Part shown: positions 18,124 to 28,601 of the stretch, piece after piece
How positions within the stretch are numbered: the stretch's first letter is position 1
Layout: the number at the start of each line of letters is the position of its first letter
Origin: Amycolatopsis sulphurea
Lineage (GTDB): Bacteria > Actinomycetota > Actinomycetes > Mycobacteriales > Pseudonocardiaceae
Direction: 5' to 3'
DNA: 64,000 bases
Assembly (NCBI RefSeq): GCF_002564045.1
Contig: NZ_PDJK01000002.1
Location: forward strand, 2,480,001 to 2,544,000
Program-made: the position numbers and the translations under genes
Notes under the pieces: model-generated
The model's database searches: none
What the model was told of the DNA's origin: nothing
Seen by the model: only the letters and a program-made list of their open reading frames with translations

Positions 18124-18792
18124 TCAGGCGTGCGCGTCATCGGTTTCCTCGACCGGACGGCGCATTTCCTGCCGGTAGCGCAGCACTCCGTACGCCGTGC
18201 CGAACACGAAGAACGCCACGCTCACCCACAGCGCGGCCGCCTTGACCCACGGGATCGCGTCGAGCAGCCCGGCGCCGTAGTAGCCGAGCAACACCAGCGT
18301 GGGCACCCAGAGCAGGCCGCCGATGGCCGTGGCGAGCATGAATCGCCGCGAGTCCATCCGCGCGGCGCCCGCGACGAGCGGCGCGAGCGTGCGGATCCAC
18401 GGGATCCAGCGCGCCGCCACGATCGCGAAGAATCCCCTGCGGTCGAGAAACTCTTGCGCGCGTTCGAGATTCGCCCGGTTGAGCATGCGCCCGCCGCGGC
18501 GGGCGATGAGCCGCGTGCCGGTACCGCGGCCGATGTAGTAGCCGACCTGGTTGCCGAGCACCGCGACGACCAGCGCGGCCGCGGACAACAGCCAGGCGTT
18601 GAGGGCCGAGTTGTGCTGGGCGAGCACCACTCCCGCCCCGAACAGCAGTGAATCGCCGGGCAGGAACAGCCCGATGATGAGCGCGCATTCGACGAACACG
18701 AAGCTCAGCACGATCACCCAGACGAGCAACGGCCCGGCCGTGTCCAGCCAGCTCAGCCCGGTGCCCGCGGCCTCGACGCTCACGACATTCAC
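18124..18792 (-). CDS. DedA family membrane protein
   Basis: 222-residue polytopic protein of the DedA/VTT (SNARE-associated) family, linked to lipid flipping and envelope homeostasis. The family motif LPGDSLLFGAGV is near residue 43. The conserved F-x-x-R-x3-P-x2-R pattern appears as FAIVAARWIPWIRTLAPLVAGAARM, and G-x4-N-x2-G-Y-x2-G appears as LGNQVGYYIGRGTG. The start is ATG 18792. It converges with the VOC gene across the MITE. A second DedA gene lies at 28602-29303. Confidence 0.92.
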   Translation of the reverse strand: MNVVSVEAAGTGLSWLDTAGPLLVWVIVLSFVFVECALIIGLFLPGDSLLFGAGVVLAQHNSALNAWLLSAAALVVAVLGNQVGYYIGRGTGTRLIARRGGRMLNRANLERAQEFLDRRGFFAIVAARWIPWIRTLAPLVAGAARMDSRRFMLATAIGGLLWVPTLVLLGYYGAGLLDAIPWVKAAALWVSVAFFVFGTAYGVLRYRQEMRRPVEETDDAHA

Positions 18793-18903
18793 GCGAGGAG
18801 CCTACGTGCCCGGAATCGGGGTGAACGACACAACCATCGAATTCCCGCCCTTTCGGTGACTTTCGGTATTCCAGCGGTGAACTACCTGTTCACCCGGGAC
18901 AAA

Positions 18904-18943
18904 CGAACGGGCCGCCCGGAATGGTTCCCGGGCGGCCCGTTCG
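18904..18943 (-). terminator. strong hairpin terminator after the YceI gene
   Basis: Perfect 16-bp stem (CGAACGGGCCGCCCGG and its complement) with an 8-base loop. It begins 11 bases beyond the stop of the minus-strand YceI gene. There is no U-run, as is common in high-GC actinobacteria. Confidence 0.85.
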
Positions 18944-18953
18944 GTGCGTCCTG

Positions 18954-19778
18954 CTACAGCTGCGGCAGCGATTCGCCTTGTACGGCCTCGATGTCCAGCT
19001 CCACCCTGACGGTGGTGCCGATCGCGGCCACGCCCGCGCGCACCATCGCGCTGTAGTTGATTGCGAAATCATTGCGGTGCAATTGCGTTTCGGCATGGAA
19101 AGCGGCACGCACCCCACCCCACGGGTCCGGGCCGTGCCCGGTGTAGCGCAGGTCGAGTTCCACGTCCCGCTCCTCGCCGTGCAGGGTCAGCACCCCGCCC
19201 AGCGCCCACCGGTCGGTGCCGCGCCGGGAAAGCCCGGTGCTCTCGAACGTGATCAGCGGATATGCCTCCACGTCCAGGAAATCGGCCGAGCGCAGGTGAT
19301 CGTCGCGCATCCGGATACCGCTCTCGATGCTGCCCGCCTTGATTTCCGCGCGGACGCTGGAGCGCTCCACCGGGCGCGCGACGTCGATCCGCCCGCCGAC
19401 GTCCGGGAACCGGACCTTGATGCTGGCGATGCCCATGTGCCGGGCGGTGGCCACCACGGAGGAATGCATCGGGTCGATCGTCCACGGCCCCGCCGGTGGC
19501 AGCTCGACCGCCTCGGCGACGGGGGCGAGCGAGATGTCGCCGAGGAGGCCGGCGCCGTCCGAGCCGATCTGCACGGTGCGGGCCAGCGGCGTGAACCCCG
19601 GTGCGGTGATCACCGCGGTGTACATCCCCGGGGGCAGCGCGTCGGTGTGCACTGCCCCCTTCGCGTCGGTGGCTTCCCGCGCGACCTGGCGGCCGTTCAG
19701 GTCGGTGACCGTGAGCACGGCGTTCTCGACCGGCCAGCCGCCGCTCGAGCGCAGCTGTGCCCGCAGCCCGCCACTCAT
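18954..19778 (-). CDS. YceI-like protein with N-terminal carboxypeptidase-regulatory-like domain
   Basis: 274 residues in two parts. Residues about 1-85 are a beta-sandwich of the carboxypeptidase regulatory-like type (ENAVLTVTDLNGRQVAREATDAKG, PPGMYTAVITAPGFTPLARTV). Residues about 95-274 are a YceI domain (GPWTIDPMHSSVVATARHMGI, SADFLDVEAYPLITFEST, LTLHGEERDVELDL), a lipocalin-like isoprenoid-binding fold. There is no signal peptide. Its start overlaps the stop of the upstream efflux pump (ATGA), and that pump ends in several copies of the same beta-sandwich domain. The two probably act together. Confidence 0.9.
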   Translation of the reverse strand: MSGGLRAQLRSSGGWPVENAVLTVTDLNGRQVAREATDAKGAVHTDALPPGMYTAVITAPGFTPLARTVQIGSDGAGLLGDISLAPVAEAVELPPAGPWTIDPMHSSVVATARHMGIASIKVRFPDVGGRIDVARPVERSSVRAEIKAGSIESGIRMRDDHLRSADFLDVEAYPLITFESTGLSRRGTDRWALGGVLTLHGEERDVELDLRYTGHGPDPWGGVRAAFHAETQLHRNDFAINYSAMVRAGVAAIGTTVRVELDIEAVQGESLPQL

Positions 19779-22390
19779 GCGCGGTCCACCAGGTCGTCGA
19801 GCGCCTGGTCGTAGCTCAGCTGCACGTCGTGCTCGGCCTCACCGTCGCCGAGGGTCACCTGGCTGGTCGCGGGCGGGTAACCGCTCGCCACCACGGTGTA
19901 GGACCCGATCGGCAGATCGCTCACCACGTACCGGCCCTCACTGTCCGTGCGGGCCACCGCCGAGACATTGCCGTTCGCGTCCAGCACGGTGATCCGTGCG
20001 TCCGGCACGACCCGATCGCCCTCGGTGCGGGCGACGCCCTGCAACAGCACCGCCCCGGCCAGCTCGACGTCGTGACGCAGCACTCCGCTGTCGGGCACGG
20101 TCAGCGTGACCGCGACCGGACGGTACTGCGGGCCGCTGGCGACCAGCGTGTACTGCCCGGCACCGACCCCGGTGAAGGTGTAGATGCCGTCGTCGGCGGT
20201 GATGAACGCGCCGTTCACCTCGCCGCGCGAGTCGGTCAGCGTCACCGTGGCGTTCGCCAGCGGCGTTGCGGAACCGACCGAGCGGACCACCCCGGTCAGC
20301 TCGCCCGAGCCGGTGAGCGTGACGTCCAGCTTCGCCGGCCCGCCACCGACCACCACGCTGGAGGCCTGCGGCTGGTGCCCATGCGCGGCCACGATCAACA
20401 CGTAGGTGCCCGGTCCCTGGGCCGGGATCGAGTAGCTGCCGTCGCCGTTGCCGACCGCCCGCGCGACCTGTCGGCCCTGCTGGTCGATCAGCGTCAGCGC
20501 GGCCCCGCTCACGTGGCTGCCGTCCTGGCGGCGCACATGCCCGGTGACCGGAACGCTGCCGGCCTCGCCGCCCGCCGAATTGCTGATCGGCATCGGCAGA
20601 GCGCCGGACACTGCTTGCGGGTCACCATGGCCGTTGGCCAAGGCGTGCCTCCCTCCGGGGTTGGCCGCGGAGCCGACGAGAACCGGTTCCCGCGGCGTTT
20701 CTTCGAACAGCGATCCGGGCTTCTCCGCGGCCGGCTCGGCGATCGCCGCCGGTGCCTTGTCCTCGTCGAGGTCCAGCAGCGCTTCGCCGCCCTCGACCGC
20801 GGCCGCTGCCGGGTTCATGCCGGCCAGCGGGATCTCCTTCATGAACAGCAGTACGAGGGTGCCGAGCAGGGCCACTCCGCCGGCCACGTAGAACACCGTG
20901 GTGATCGACTCGGTGAAGCCGATCAGGACCGGTGTCTTCACCGCCGCCGGCAGCGACTGGATGATCCCGGTGTTGCTCTGCAGGTCACCCACCTGTGCGG
21001 CGGTGCCGGGTGGCAGGTGCCCGCCGAATGCCTTGGTGATGTTGCCCGGCAGTACGTTGAACAGAATCGTCAGGAACACCGCGACGCCCGCGGTACCACC
21101 GATCTGCCGGAAGAACGTGGCCGAAGCGGTGGACACGCCCATGTCCTTGCGTGGGCCGGCGTTCTGCACCGCGATGATCAGCGTCTGCATGCACTGGCCG
21201 AGACCGAGGCCGATGATCAGCGCGGCGACCAGCGGGTGCCACAGCGGTGAGTCGTACTCGAGCTGCGCGAAGAAGAGCGCACCGGCGGCGATCAGGATCG
21301 TGCCGAGCACCGGGAAGATCTTGTAGCGCCCGGTCCTCGAGGTGATCCGGCCGGAGATGATCGAGCTGGACATGATGCCCGCCATCAGCGGCAGCATCAA
21401 CAGCCCCGACTGGGTCGGCGTGTACCCCTGCACCACCTGCATGTACTGCGGGATCATGGTGATCGCGCCGAACATCGCCACACCCACGATCACACCGCCG
21501 ATGATGGCCACGGTGAAGGTGGAGTTCTTGAACAACCGCAACGGGATCAGCGCGGCGTCCCGCATCAGCTTCTCGACCACGATGAACAACACGACGCCGA
21601 CGCCGCCGATGGCGTACATCCAGATGGACTTGACGTCGCCCCAGCCCCACTTCTGGCCCTGTTCGGCGACGATCAGGAACGGCACCACGGCGACCACCAT
21701 GGTGAGCGCGCCCCACCAGTCGATCTTGTGATCGTGGCGCTGGTGCGGGACGTTCAGCACCTTCGCGACGACGAACAGCGCGATGATGCCGATCGGCACG
21801 TTGATCAGGAAGACCCAGCGCCAGCCGTGCAGGCCGCCCAGGACGTCGAACCCGGCGAAGAACCCGCCGAGCACCGGGCCGAGCACCGTCGAGATGCCGA
21901 ACACGGCCAGGAAGTAACCCTGGTAGCGCGGGCGTTCCCGCGGCGGCACGACGTCGCCGATGATGGTCATCGCCAGCGACATCAGGCCACCGGCGCCGAG
22001 CCCCTGCACCGCGCGGAAGGCGGCCAGCTCGTACATCGAGGTGGCGAAGCTGGAGGCGAGCGAACCGGCCACGAAGATGCCGATGGCGGCGAGGTAGAAC
22101 GGCTTGCGGCCGTAGATGTCGGAGAGCTTGCCGTAGATCGGCGTGGCGATCGTTGAGGTGATCAGGTACGCGGTCGTGGCCCACGCCTGCAGGTCGAAGC
22201 CGTGCAGGTCGTTGGCGATCCGGACGATCGAGGTACCCACGATCGTCTGGTCGAGCGCGGCGAGGAACATGCCGCACATCAGGCCGCTGATGATGGTGAT
22301 GATCTGGCGGTGGGTCAGCCGCGGTGTGTCGCTGTCCTCGGCCGGAGCTCTCCCCTGCGGCTGAGATTGTTTCTCGACGGTGGACGTCAT
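19775..22390 (-). CDS. DHA2/EmrB-type MFS transporter with C-terminal regulatory-like beta-sandwich repeats
   Basis: 871 residues, against about 500 for a normal DHA2 pump. Residues about 28-550 are a 14-span drug:H+ antiporter with motif A GKLSDIYGRKPFY and motif C GPVLGGFF. After an acidic linker come about three carboxypeptidase-regulatory/Cna-B-like repeats (residues about 625-870), each with a strand pattern like VTGHVRRQDGSHVSGAALTL and GSYSIPAQGPGTYVL. Such domains on a pump are unusual. It lies seven bases after the MarR gene, so it is in one operon with marR and yceI. The substrate is unknown. Confidence 0.93.
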   Translation of the reverse strand: MTSTVEKQSQPQGRAPAEDSDTPRLTHRQIITIISGLMCGMFLAALDQTIVGTSIVRIANDLHGFDLQAWATTAYLITSTIATPIYGKLSDIYGRKPFYLAAIGIFVAGSLASSFATSMYELAAFRAVQGLGAGGLMSLAMTIIGDVVPPRERPRYQGYFLAVFGISTVLGPVLGGFFAGFDVLGGLHGWRWVFLINVPIGIIALFVVAKVLNVPHQRHDHKIDWWGALTMVVAVVPFLIVAEQGQKWGWGDVKSIWMYAIGGVGVVLFIVVEKLMRDAALIPLRLFKNSTFTVAIIGGVIVGVAMFGAITMIPQYMQVVQGYTPTQSGLLMLPLMAGIMSSSIISGRITSRTGRYKIFPVLGTILIAAGALFFAQLEYDSPLWHPLVAALIIGLGLGQCMQTLIIAVQNAGPRKDMGVSTASATFFRQIGGTAGVAVFLTILFNVLPGNITKAFGGHLPPGTAAQVGDLQSNTGIIQSLPAAVKTPVLIGFTESITTVFYVAGGVALLGTLVLLFMKEIPLAGMNPAAAAVEGGEALLDLDEDKAPAAIAEPAAEKPGSLFEETPREPVLVGSAANPGGRHALANGHGDPQAVSGALPMPISNSAGGEAGSVPVTGHVRRQDGSHVSGAALTLIDQQGRQVARAVGNGDGSYSIPAQGPGTYVLIVAAHGHQPQASSVVVGGGPAKLDVTLTGSGELTGVVRSVGSATPLANATVTLTDSRGEVNGAFITADDGIYTFTGVGAGQYTLVASGPQYRPVAVTLTVPDSGVLRHDVELAGAVLLQGVARTEGDRVVPDARITVLDANGNVSAVARTDSEGRYVVSDLPIGSYTVVASGYPPATSQVTLGDGEAEHDVQLSYDQALDDLVDRA

Positions 22391-22397
22391 GTGGTTC

Positions 22398-23833
<1,436 letters not shown>

Positions 23834-24498
23834 CCGACGGCCGACGGGTCGGCTCTGGAGAGGAAACGGCCGACGGCGGGCGCGTCGGCTCTTGAGAGCA
23901 ATGCGCCCAGTTCTTTGCCGCCCTGCCTCTCGCTATTCCGGAGGGACGTCGTGTGCCGGGCCCCCGATGGCAAGACGCCTTTCGGCCTTCCCTGAACCGC
24001 CTGCGTGACTCGCGGGGTGTTCATGACTTTGTTGTTCACCCGCAACGATTTCCGCCAGGCGCCGACTGCGCTGTTCGCCTTGCTCCCTGCGGTCACCGTG
24101 GCGGATTTGCGCTGCCGCCAAACGATCCTGGCCCCTGTCGGACGCTCTTGTACTGTCCGCACGCGCGGTTGAGGCAAGGTCATCGCGACTTGTCCAAGCA
24201 TCACCGCGACCACTCTCCTACCTCGTCCGCTTGACCGATCGGGCCTCCTCCGGGCTTTTCCCTTGCTTCGTAGGAAATTCAGGAATTCGACGGTGGCGTC
24301 TGTCGATCCGACACCGCTGATGTGCGCGTCTCACGCGATCCTTGGCAGTTTGTCCCGGCTCGTCGTTCCTTCGGGTCTGCCACGTATCTCGCCGCAGCCC
24401 AAGCCCCACGATTCCGACACGACCCGCATCACCCATTCAACGTTCCCGCGCTCGAACCCCTCCATCCGCATCGCCACGGACCCGTACACCCCGCACTA
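23834..24498. other. gene-free region, probably degenerate
   Basis: About 660 bases with no reading frame that looks like protein on either strand and lower GC than the neighbours. It may be the eroded N-terminal part of the MmyB-type gene plus drifted spacer. I see no hairpin, tRNA or repeat apart from the tandem array that follows. Confidence 0.5.
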
Positions 24499-24582
24499 CC
24501 ACCTACTCCCACGTCGCCACCTACCCCACGTCACCATCTACCCCGCATCGCCACCGCCCCACGCCGCCACCGACGAATCTCG
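24499..24582. repeat. degenerate 16-18-bp tandem repeat, five units
   Basis: Five consecutive units start with CCACC or CCATC: CCACCTACTCCCACGTCG, CCACCTACCCCACGTCA, CCATCTACCCCGCATCG, CCACCGCCCCACGCCG and CCACCGACGAATCTCG. The array ends exactly where the tetR-type stop codon begins. It has no coding role and is too short and too diverged for CRISPR. Confidence 0.7.
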
Positions 24583-25134
24583 TCAATGCTCGACCCCGCT
24601 CTGGTCACCCACATCGAGCCGGTTCGCGATGATGTCGATCCGTCCCAGTAGCGAGTTCGTCCCGTCCTCACTGAGCGCCGTGCGCATATAGAGCCCTTCG
24701 CCGACAAGTAATACGAGTTCCGCCGTCAACGGATCGTCCACATGCTCCGTCAACAGGTCGCGGAACCAGTTCATGCACCGCAGCGACACCTCGGCCGCGA
24801 CCGGGTCGTTCAGCACCAGCCGGAGGGTCGCCATGTTCGTGCGGTGCACCGGCAGGTTTTGCGTCACGTCGGTGACCGCAGTGCGCAGGTAGTAGCGCAC
24901 CACGCCTTCCGGCGCTGCGCGGGCGAGCGCGAGATCCTCCTCGGTGAGCTGCTCCAGCCGCTCGAGCAGGCCGTCGCGCAGGGCGTCCTTGGAGCCGAAG
25001 TGGTAGAGCAGCCCACCCTTGGACACCCCGGCGTGGGCGGCCACCGAGTCAAGGGTGATCTCGAGCGGTCCCCGCTCGATCAGGAGAACCTCGTAGGAAT
25101 CGAGGATGCGGTCTCGTGCTGAAGGTCTGGCCAT
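24583..25134 (-). CDS. TetR family transcriptional regulator
   Basis: 183 residues with an N-terminal helix-turn-helix (RDRILDSYEVLLIERG, ITLDSVAAHAGVSKGGLLYHFGSKDAL). The C-terminal ligand domain resembles the TetR_C_33-like type. It is divergent from a DHA2 drug pump with two palindromic operators in the 89-base gap. It should therefore repress the pump and itself and release DNA on binding a drug. The start is ATG 25134. Confidence 0.93.
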   Translation of the reverse strand: MARPSARDRILDSYEVLLIERGPLEITLDSVAAHAGVSKGGLLYHFGSKDALRDGLLERLEQLTEEDLALARAAPEGVVRYYLRTAVTDVTQNLPVHRTNMATLRLVLNDPVAAEVSLRCMNWFRDLLTEHVDDPLTAELVLLVGEGLYMRTALSEDGTNSLLGRIDIIANRLDVGDQSGVEH

Positions 25135-25147
25135 CGCCCTTGACTAT

Positions 25148-25161
25148 ACCGTCCGGACGGT
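25148..25161. promoter_or_regulatory. TetR operator 1
   Basis: Perfect 14-bp palindrome ACCGTCCGGACGGT, 14 bases before the tetR-type start. Together with the second site it frames the divergent promoters. Confidence 0.85.
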
Positions 25162-25188
25162 TTACCTTCAACTCGGGATCGAAACTGT

Positions 25189-25202
25189 ACCGTCTGGACG
25201 GT
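25189..25202. promoter_or_regulatory. TetR operator 2
   Basis: ACCGTC-TG-GACGGT, the same half-sites as operator 1 with centres 41 bases apart (about four helical turns). It lies 22 bases before the pump start. The spacing would allow two dimers on one face of the helix. Confidence 0.85.
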
Positions 25203-25223
25203 GCAAGGAAGGATGAGTGCGCC

Positions 25224-26735
25224 ATGGCGAGGCGCGGACAATGGCTGGCGTTGGCCGTACTGGTACTCCCTGTGCTGCTGATCAGCGTGGATTCGACAGT
25301 GCTCGGCTTCGCGCTGCCCTACCTGAGCGCGGATCTCGCGCCCACGGGAGCCGAACAGCTGTGGATCGTTGACGTCTACTCCTTCGTGCTGGCCGGATTG
25401 CTCGTTTTCATGGGCACGCTGGGTGACCGGATCGGCAGGCGCAGGCTGCTGCTCTGGGGCGGGGCGGCCTTCGGTGCGGCTTCGGTGCTGGCGGCGTTCT
25501 CGACCTCGCCGTTGATGCTGATCCTGGCGCGGGCGCTGCTGGGGGTCGGCGGGGCGACGCTGATGCCCTCCACGCTGTCCCTGATCCGCAGCATCTTCAT
25601 CGGTGACCGGGCCCGCCGTACCGCGGTGGCCGTGTGGAGTGCGGCGTTCTCCGGCGGTATGGCGGTCGGTCCGGTCATCGGTGGCTGGCTGCTGGAGCAC
25701 TTCTGGTGGGGCTCGGTATTCCTGATCAACGTCCCGGTGATGGTGGTTCTGCTGATCGCCGGACCGGTGCTGCTGCCGGAGTTCCGTGATCCGAAGCCGG
25801 GCCGGTTCGATCCCTGGTCGGCGCTGCTCTCGTTCGGCACGATGCTGCCGGTGGTCTACGGCGTGAAACTCGCCGCCACCGAGGGGTTTTCCTGGACTGC
25901 CGGGCTGGCGATTCTCGCCGGGCTGGCGCTGGGGGTGCTGTTCGTCCGCAGGCAGCGCCGGCTGGCAGCGCCGATGCTCGATCTCGGACTGTTCGCCGAC
26001 CGGATGTTCGCCGGCGCGGTGATCACCAACATGCTGGGCGTGTTCGCGATGGTGGGGCTGCTTTTCCTGCTGCCGCAATATCTCCAGCTGGTGCTCGGAT
26101 TGTCCCCGCTCGTCGCCGCGCTGTGGATGCTGCCCGCGACCGCGGCCGGCATCATCGGTTCGCTGGCGGCGGCCCGGCTCGCCCGTCGGGTGCGGGTGCC
26201 GGTGCTCGTCAGTCTGGGCTTGGTGCTCGGCGTGGTCGGATTCCTGGTCCTCACCGCGATCGGCACCCAAGCCGGGATCGCCGCCGTGGTGGTGTCGTTC
26301 GTCCTGGTCGGCGGAGGGGTGGCGTTGTCCGAGACGCTCACCAACGACCTGGTCATCTCCGCCGCTCCCGTGGACCGGGCGGGCGCTGCCTCGGCGATCT
26401 CGGAGGCGGGTTACGAACTGGGCGCGGCGCTCGGCACCGCCCTCCTCGGCAGCCTGGCCACTGCTGTCTACCAGTCAGGCCTGCCTGCCGGGGCGCCGGC
26501 GACAGCGCACGACACCCTTGGCGGTGCTGTCGCAGCCGCGCACGCCCTGCCGCCACCCGATGCGGCAGCCATGCTCAGCGGCGCCCGCGAGGCGTTCGTG
26601 GCGGCACTGCACATCAGCGCCTGGGTCGGCGCCGCGGTCCTGATTTACACGGCCATGCAGGCGTACTACCTGCTGACCCGGCGCCGAAACCGGCCGAGGT
26701 CCGGAAATCCGGAGGAGGTGGTGTCGCACGGCTGA
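25224..26735 (+). CDS. DHA2 family MFS efflux transporter
   Basis: 503 residues, 14 predicted spans. Motif A GTLGDRIGRRRLLL is at about residue 67, motif C-like GMAVGPVIGGWLLE follows, and the N-terminal LLISVDSTVLGFALPYLS is typical of drug pumps of the QacA/LfrA/Stp type. It exports drugs or dyes by proton antiport; the substrate is unknown. ATG 25224 lies 11 bases after AAGGAAGGA. An ATG at 25213 is in another frame. It is controlled by the divergent TetR-type regulator. Confidence 0.93.
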   Translation: MARRGQWLALAVLVLPVLLISVDSTVLGFALPYLSADLAPTGAEQLWIVDVYSFVLAGLLVFMGTLGDRIGRRRLLLWGGAAFGAASVLAAFSTSPLMLILARALLGVGGATLMPSTLSLIRSIFIGDRARRTAVAVWSAAFSGGMAVGPVIGGWLLEHFWWGSVFLINVPVMVVLLIAGPVLLPEFRDPKPGRFDPWSALLSFGTMLPVVYGVKLAATEGFSWTAGLAILAGLALGVLFVRRQRRLAAPMLDLGLFADRMFAGAVITNMLGVFAMVGLLFLLPQYLQLVLGLSPLVAALWMLPATAAGIIGSLAAARLARRVRVPVLVSLGLVLGVVGFLVLTAIGTQAGIAAVVVSFVLVGGGVALSETLTNDLVISAAPVDRAGAASAISEAGYELGAALGTALLGSLATAVYQSGLPAGAPATAHDTLGGAVAAAHALPPPDAAAMLSGAREAFVAALHISAWVGAAVLIYTAMQAYYLLTRRRNRPRSGNPEEVVSHG

Positions 26736-27133
26736 TTCAAGACGGTTCCACACGACCGCGCCGACTGCCCGGACGAGCCCGGAGACGACCTACGGCTCGG
26801 GCTGTGGGTCCAGACTCCGGTCCGAAAGTCGTGGCTAGGCAACGGAAGCCGGTCCCGGGAGGGAGTCACACGTTCGGACCGACGGGCGTCTGTCTGGAAA
26901 AGGACCTGCGCAGTCAGGCGGAGCGCCGCAGGAGTGCCTTGGTCGCGGCGCAGGTTCACCCCGTCAGCCCAAGGAGTCCTGTCTGGGCAAGCATAGGCGG
27001 CTGTGGTCCGGAGTGACCGGAGGTGACACGTTCTCCCTCAGCCAGAGGTAGAACAGATGGTGCGCGACCCTCATCGCTGCCGTGGCTGGGGTTTGCCGGA
27101 CGCCTCCAGTCGGCCTGGGGTTCGGCCCGCACC
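26736..27133. other. gene-free gap
   Basis: About 400 bases between the pump and the oxidase gene. No frame reads like protein and no strong terminator hairpin was seen. The only structured feature is the inverted repeat that follows at 27134-27163. Confidence 0.5.
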
Positions 27134-27163
27134 GCGGAATGCTCTTCGGAAAAAACATTCCGC
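27134..27163. promoter_or_regulatory. inverted repeat GCGGAATG-N14-CATTCCGC upstream of the GlcD-type oxidase
   Basis: Perfect eight-base arms with an A-rich 14-base spacer, ending 22 bases before the first possible start codon. Candidate operator or 5' hairpin controlling the oxidase; no adjacent regulator gene exists. Confidence 0.5.
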
Positions 27164-27185
27164 ACTGTGGAGTTCCCGGTCTACC

Positions 27186-28589
27186 ATGACGGGTATGAGC
27201 AACGATGCCCTCCTCCAGCGGTTGCGGGACCAGCTTGGTTCCGGTGCAGTGCTCACCGACGCCGACGTCACCAGTACGTACGCGCGCGACATGATGCCGC
27301 TCGCGCCCGTGGGCAAGCCGTTGGCGGTGGTGTTGCCGGCGGACACCGCGGGGGTGCAGGCGGTGGTGCGTGCTTGCGCGGAGGCGAAGGTGCCGATCGT
27401 GCCGCGTGGGGCGGGTAGTGGGCTCTCCGGTGCGGCGAACGCGGTCGACGACTGCGTGGTCCTCGTGCTGACGAAGCTGAACGAAATCGTCGAGGTCGAC
27501 GCAGGCAACCGGCTCGCGGTCGTGCAGCCGGGCGTGGTCAACCTCGATTTCCGTTCCGCGGTCGAGAAGCACGGGCTGTTCTACCCGCCGGATCCGTCGA
27601 GCTACGACTGGTGCACCCTCGGCGGCAACTTGTCCACCAACGCGGGCGGCCTCTGCTGCGTCAAGTACGGCGTGACCACGGATTCCGTGCTGGGGCTTGA
27701 AGTCGTGCTCGCCGACGGGTCGTTGCTGAAGACCGGACGGCGCACCGTGAAAGGAGTCGCCGGCTACGACCTCACGAAGCTCTTCATCGGCAGCGAAGGC
27801 ACGCTCGGGGTGATCACGCAGGCCACCGTCGCGTTGCGGCCGCTTCCGCAGGCGCCGGCCACCTTCGTCGCGGGCTTCGCGACCACCGAGGCAGCCGGTG
27901 AAGCAGTCGCGCGGGCGGTGCGGGAAGGACTGGTGCCGTCGCTGCTGGAGATCATGGACGCGGCGTCTATCAAGGCCGCCGAGACCTACCTCAACACCGA
28001 CCTCGGCGCCGGCTCCGATTGCCAGGCTTTGCTGCTCGGCCAGTCCGACGCGGGCGGCGAGGTCGCCCGCCGCGAGCTGGCCGCGCTGGAGCAGATCTGC
28101 ACCGACTGCGGTGCCGACCTCGCGTATGCCACCGACGACCTCGAAGAGGGCCGGATGCTGCTGCAGGCCCGGCGCGTGGTGCTCACCGCGCTGGAAACCT
28201 ACGGTGTCTGGCTCACCGATGACGTCTGCGTGCCTCGCACCCGCATCGCCGAATTGATCCGCGGTTGCGAGCGGATCAGCGAAGAGGTGGGCCTCAAGAT
28301 CGCCGTGGTCGGCCACGCCGGCGACGGCAACATGCACCCGACCATCGTCTACTCGCCGGACTCCGAAGCGGAATTCGCCCGCGCACAGCAGGCGTTCGAC
28401 GAAATCCTGGAGGTCGGTCTGTCGCTCGGCGGCACCGTCACCGGTGAACACGGCGTCGGCAAGATCAAACGCGAGTGGCTCGCCCGGGAAATCGGCCCGG
28501 TCGGCATCCGGGTGCATCGGCAGATCAAGCAGGCTCTCGACCCGGAGAACCTGTTCAACCCCGGTTCGATGTTCTCGATGGCCGACTGA
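27186..28589 (+). CDS. FAD-linked oxidase (GlcD / D-lactate dehydrogenase type)
   Basis: About 467 residues oxidising a 2-hydroxyacid such as glycolate or D-lactate. The FAD_binding_4 domain (residues about 40-220) contains PRGAGSGLSG and GGNLSTNAGGLCCVKYG. The FAD-oxidase C-terminal domain (about 225-465) has VGHAGDGNMHP, GGTVTGEHGVGKIKREWL and LDPENLFNPG. ATG 27186 or 27195 may be the start; neither has a good Shine-Dalgarno sequence. It is a single gene with no GlcE/GlcF partners nearby, so probably a stand-alone dehydrogenase. Confidence 0.92.
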   Translation: MTGMSNDALLQRLRDQLGSGAVLTDADVTSTYARDMMPLAPVGKPLAVVLPADTAGVQAVVRACAEAKVPIVPRGAGSGLSGAANAVDDCVVLVLTKLNEIVEVDAGNRLAVVQPGVVNLDFRSAVEKHGLFYPPDPSSYDWCTLGGNLSTNAGGLCCVKYGVTTDSVLGLEVVLADGSLLKTGRRTVKGVAGYDLTKLFIGSEGTLGVITQATVALRPLPQAPATFVAGFATTEAAGEAVARAVREGLVPSLLEIMDAASIKAAETYLNTDLGAGSDCQALLLGQSDAGGEVARRELAALEQICTDCGADLAYATDDLEEGRMLLQARRVVLTALETYGVWLTDDVCVPRTRIAELIRGCERISEEVGLKIAVVGHAGDGNMHPTIVYSPDSEAEFARAQQAFDEILEVGLSLGGTVTGEHGVGKIKREWLAREIGPVGIRVHRQIKQALDPENLFNPGSMFSMAD

Positions 28590-28601
28590 GCCGGCGGACG
28601 G

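Noticed and set aside
19757..22277. Long open frames on both strands over the DHA2 pump gene
   Set aside because: Only the minus-strand 871-residue frame shows membrane spans and MFS motifs; the others are shadow frames.
24499..24582. Short tandem array as a CRISPR
   Set aside because: Units are directly adjacent without spacers and strongly diverged.
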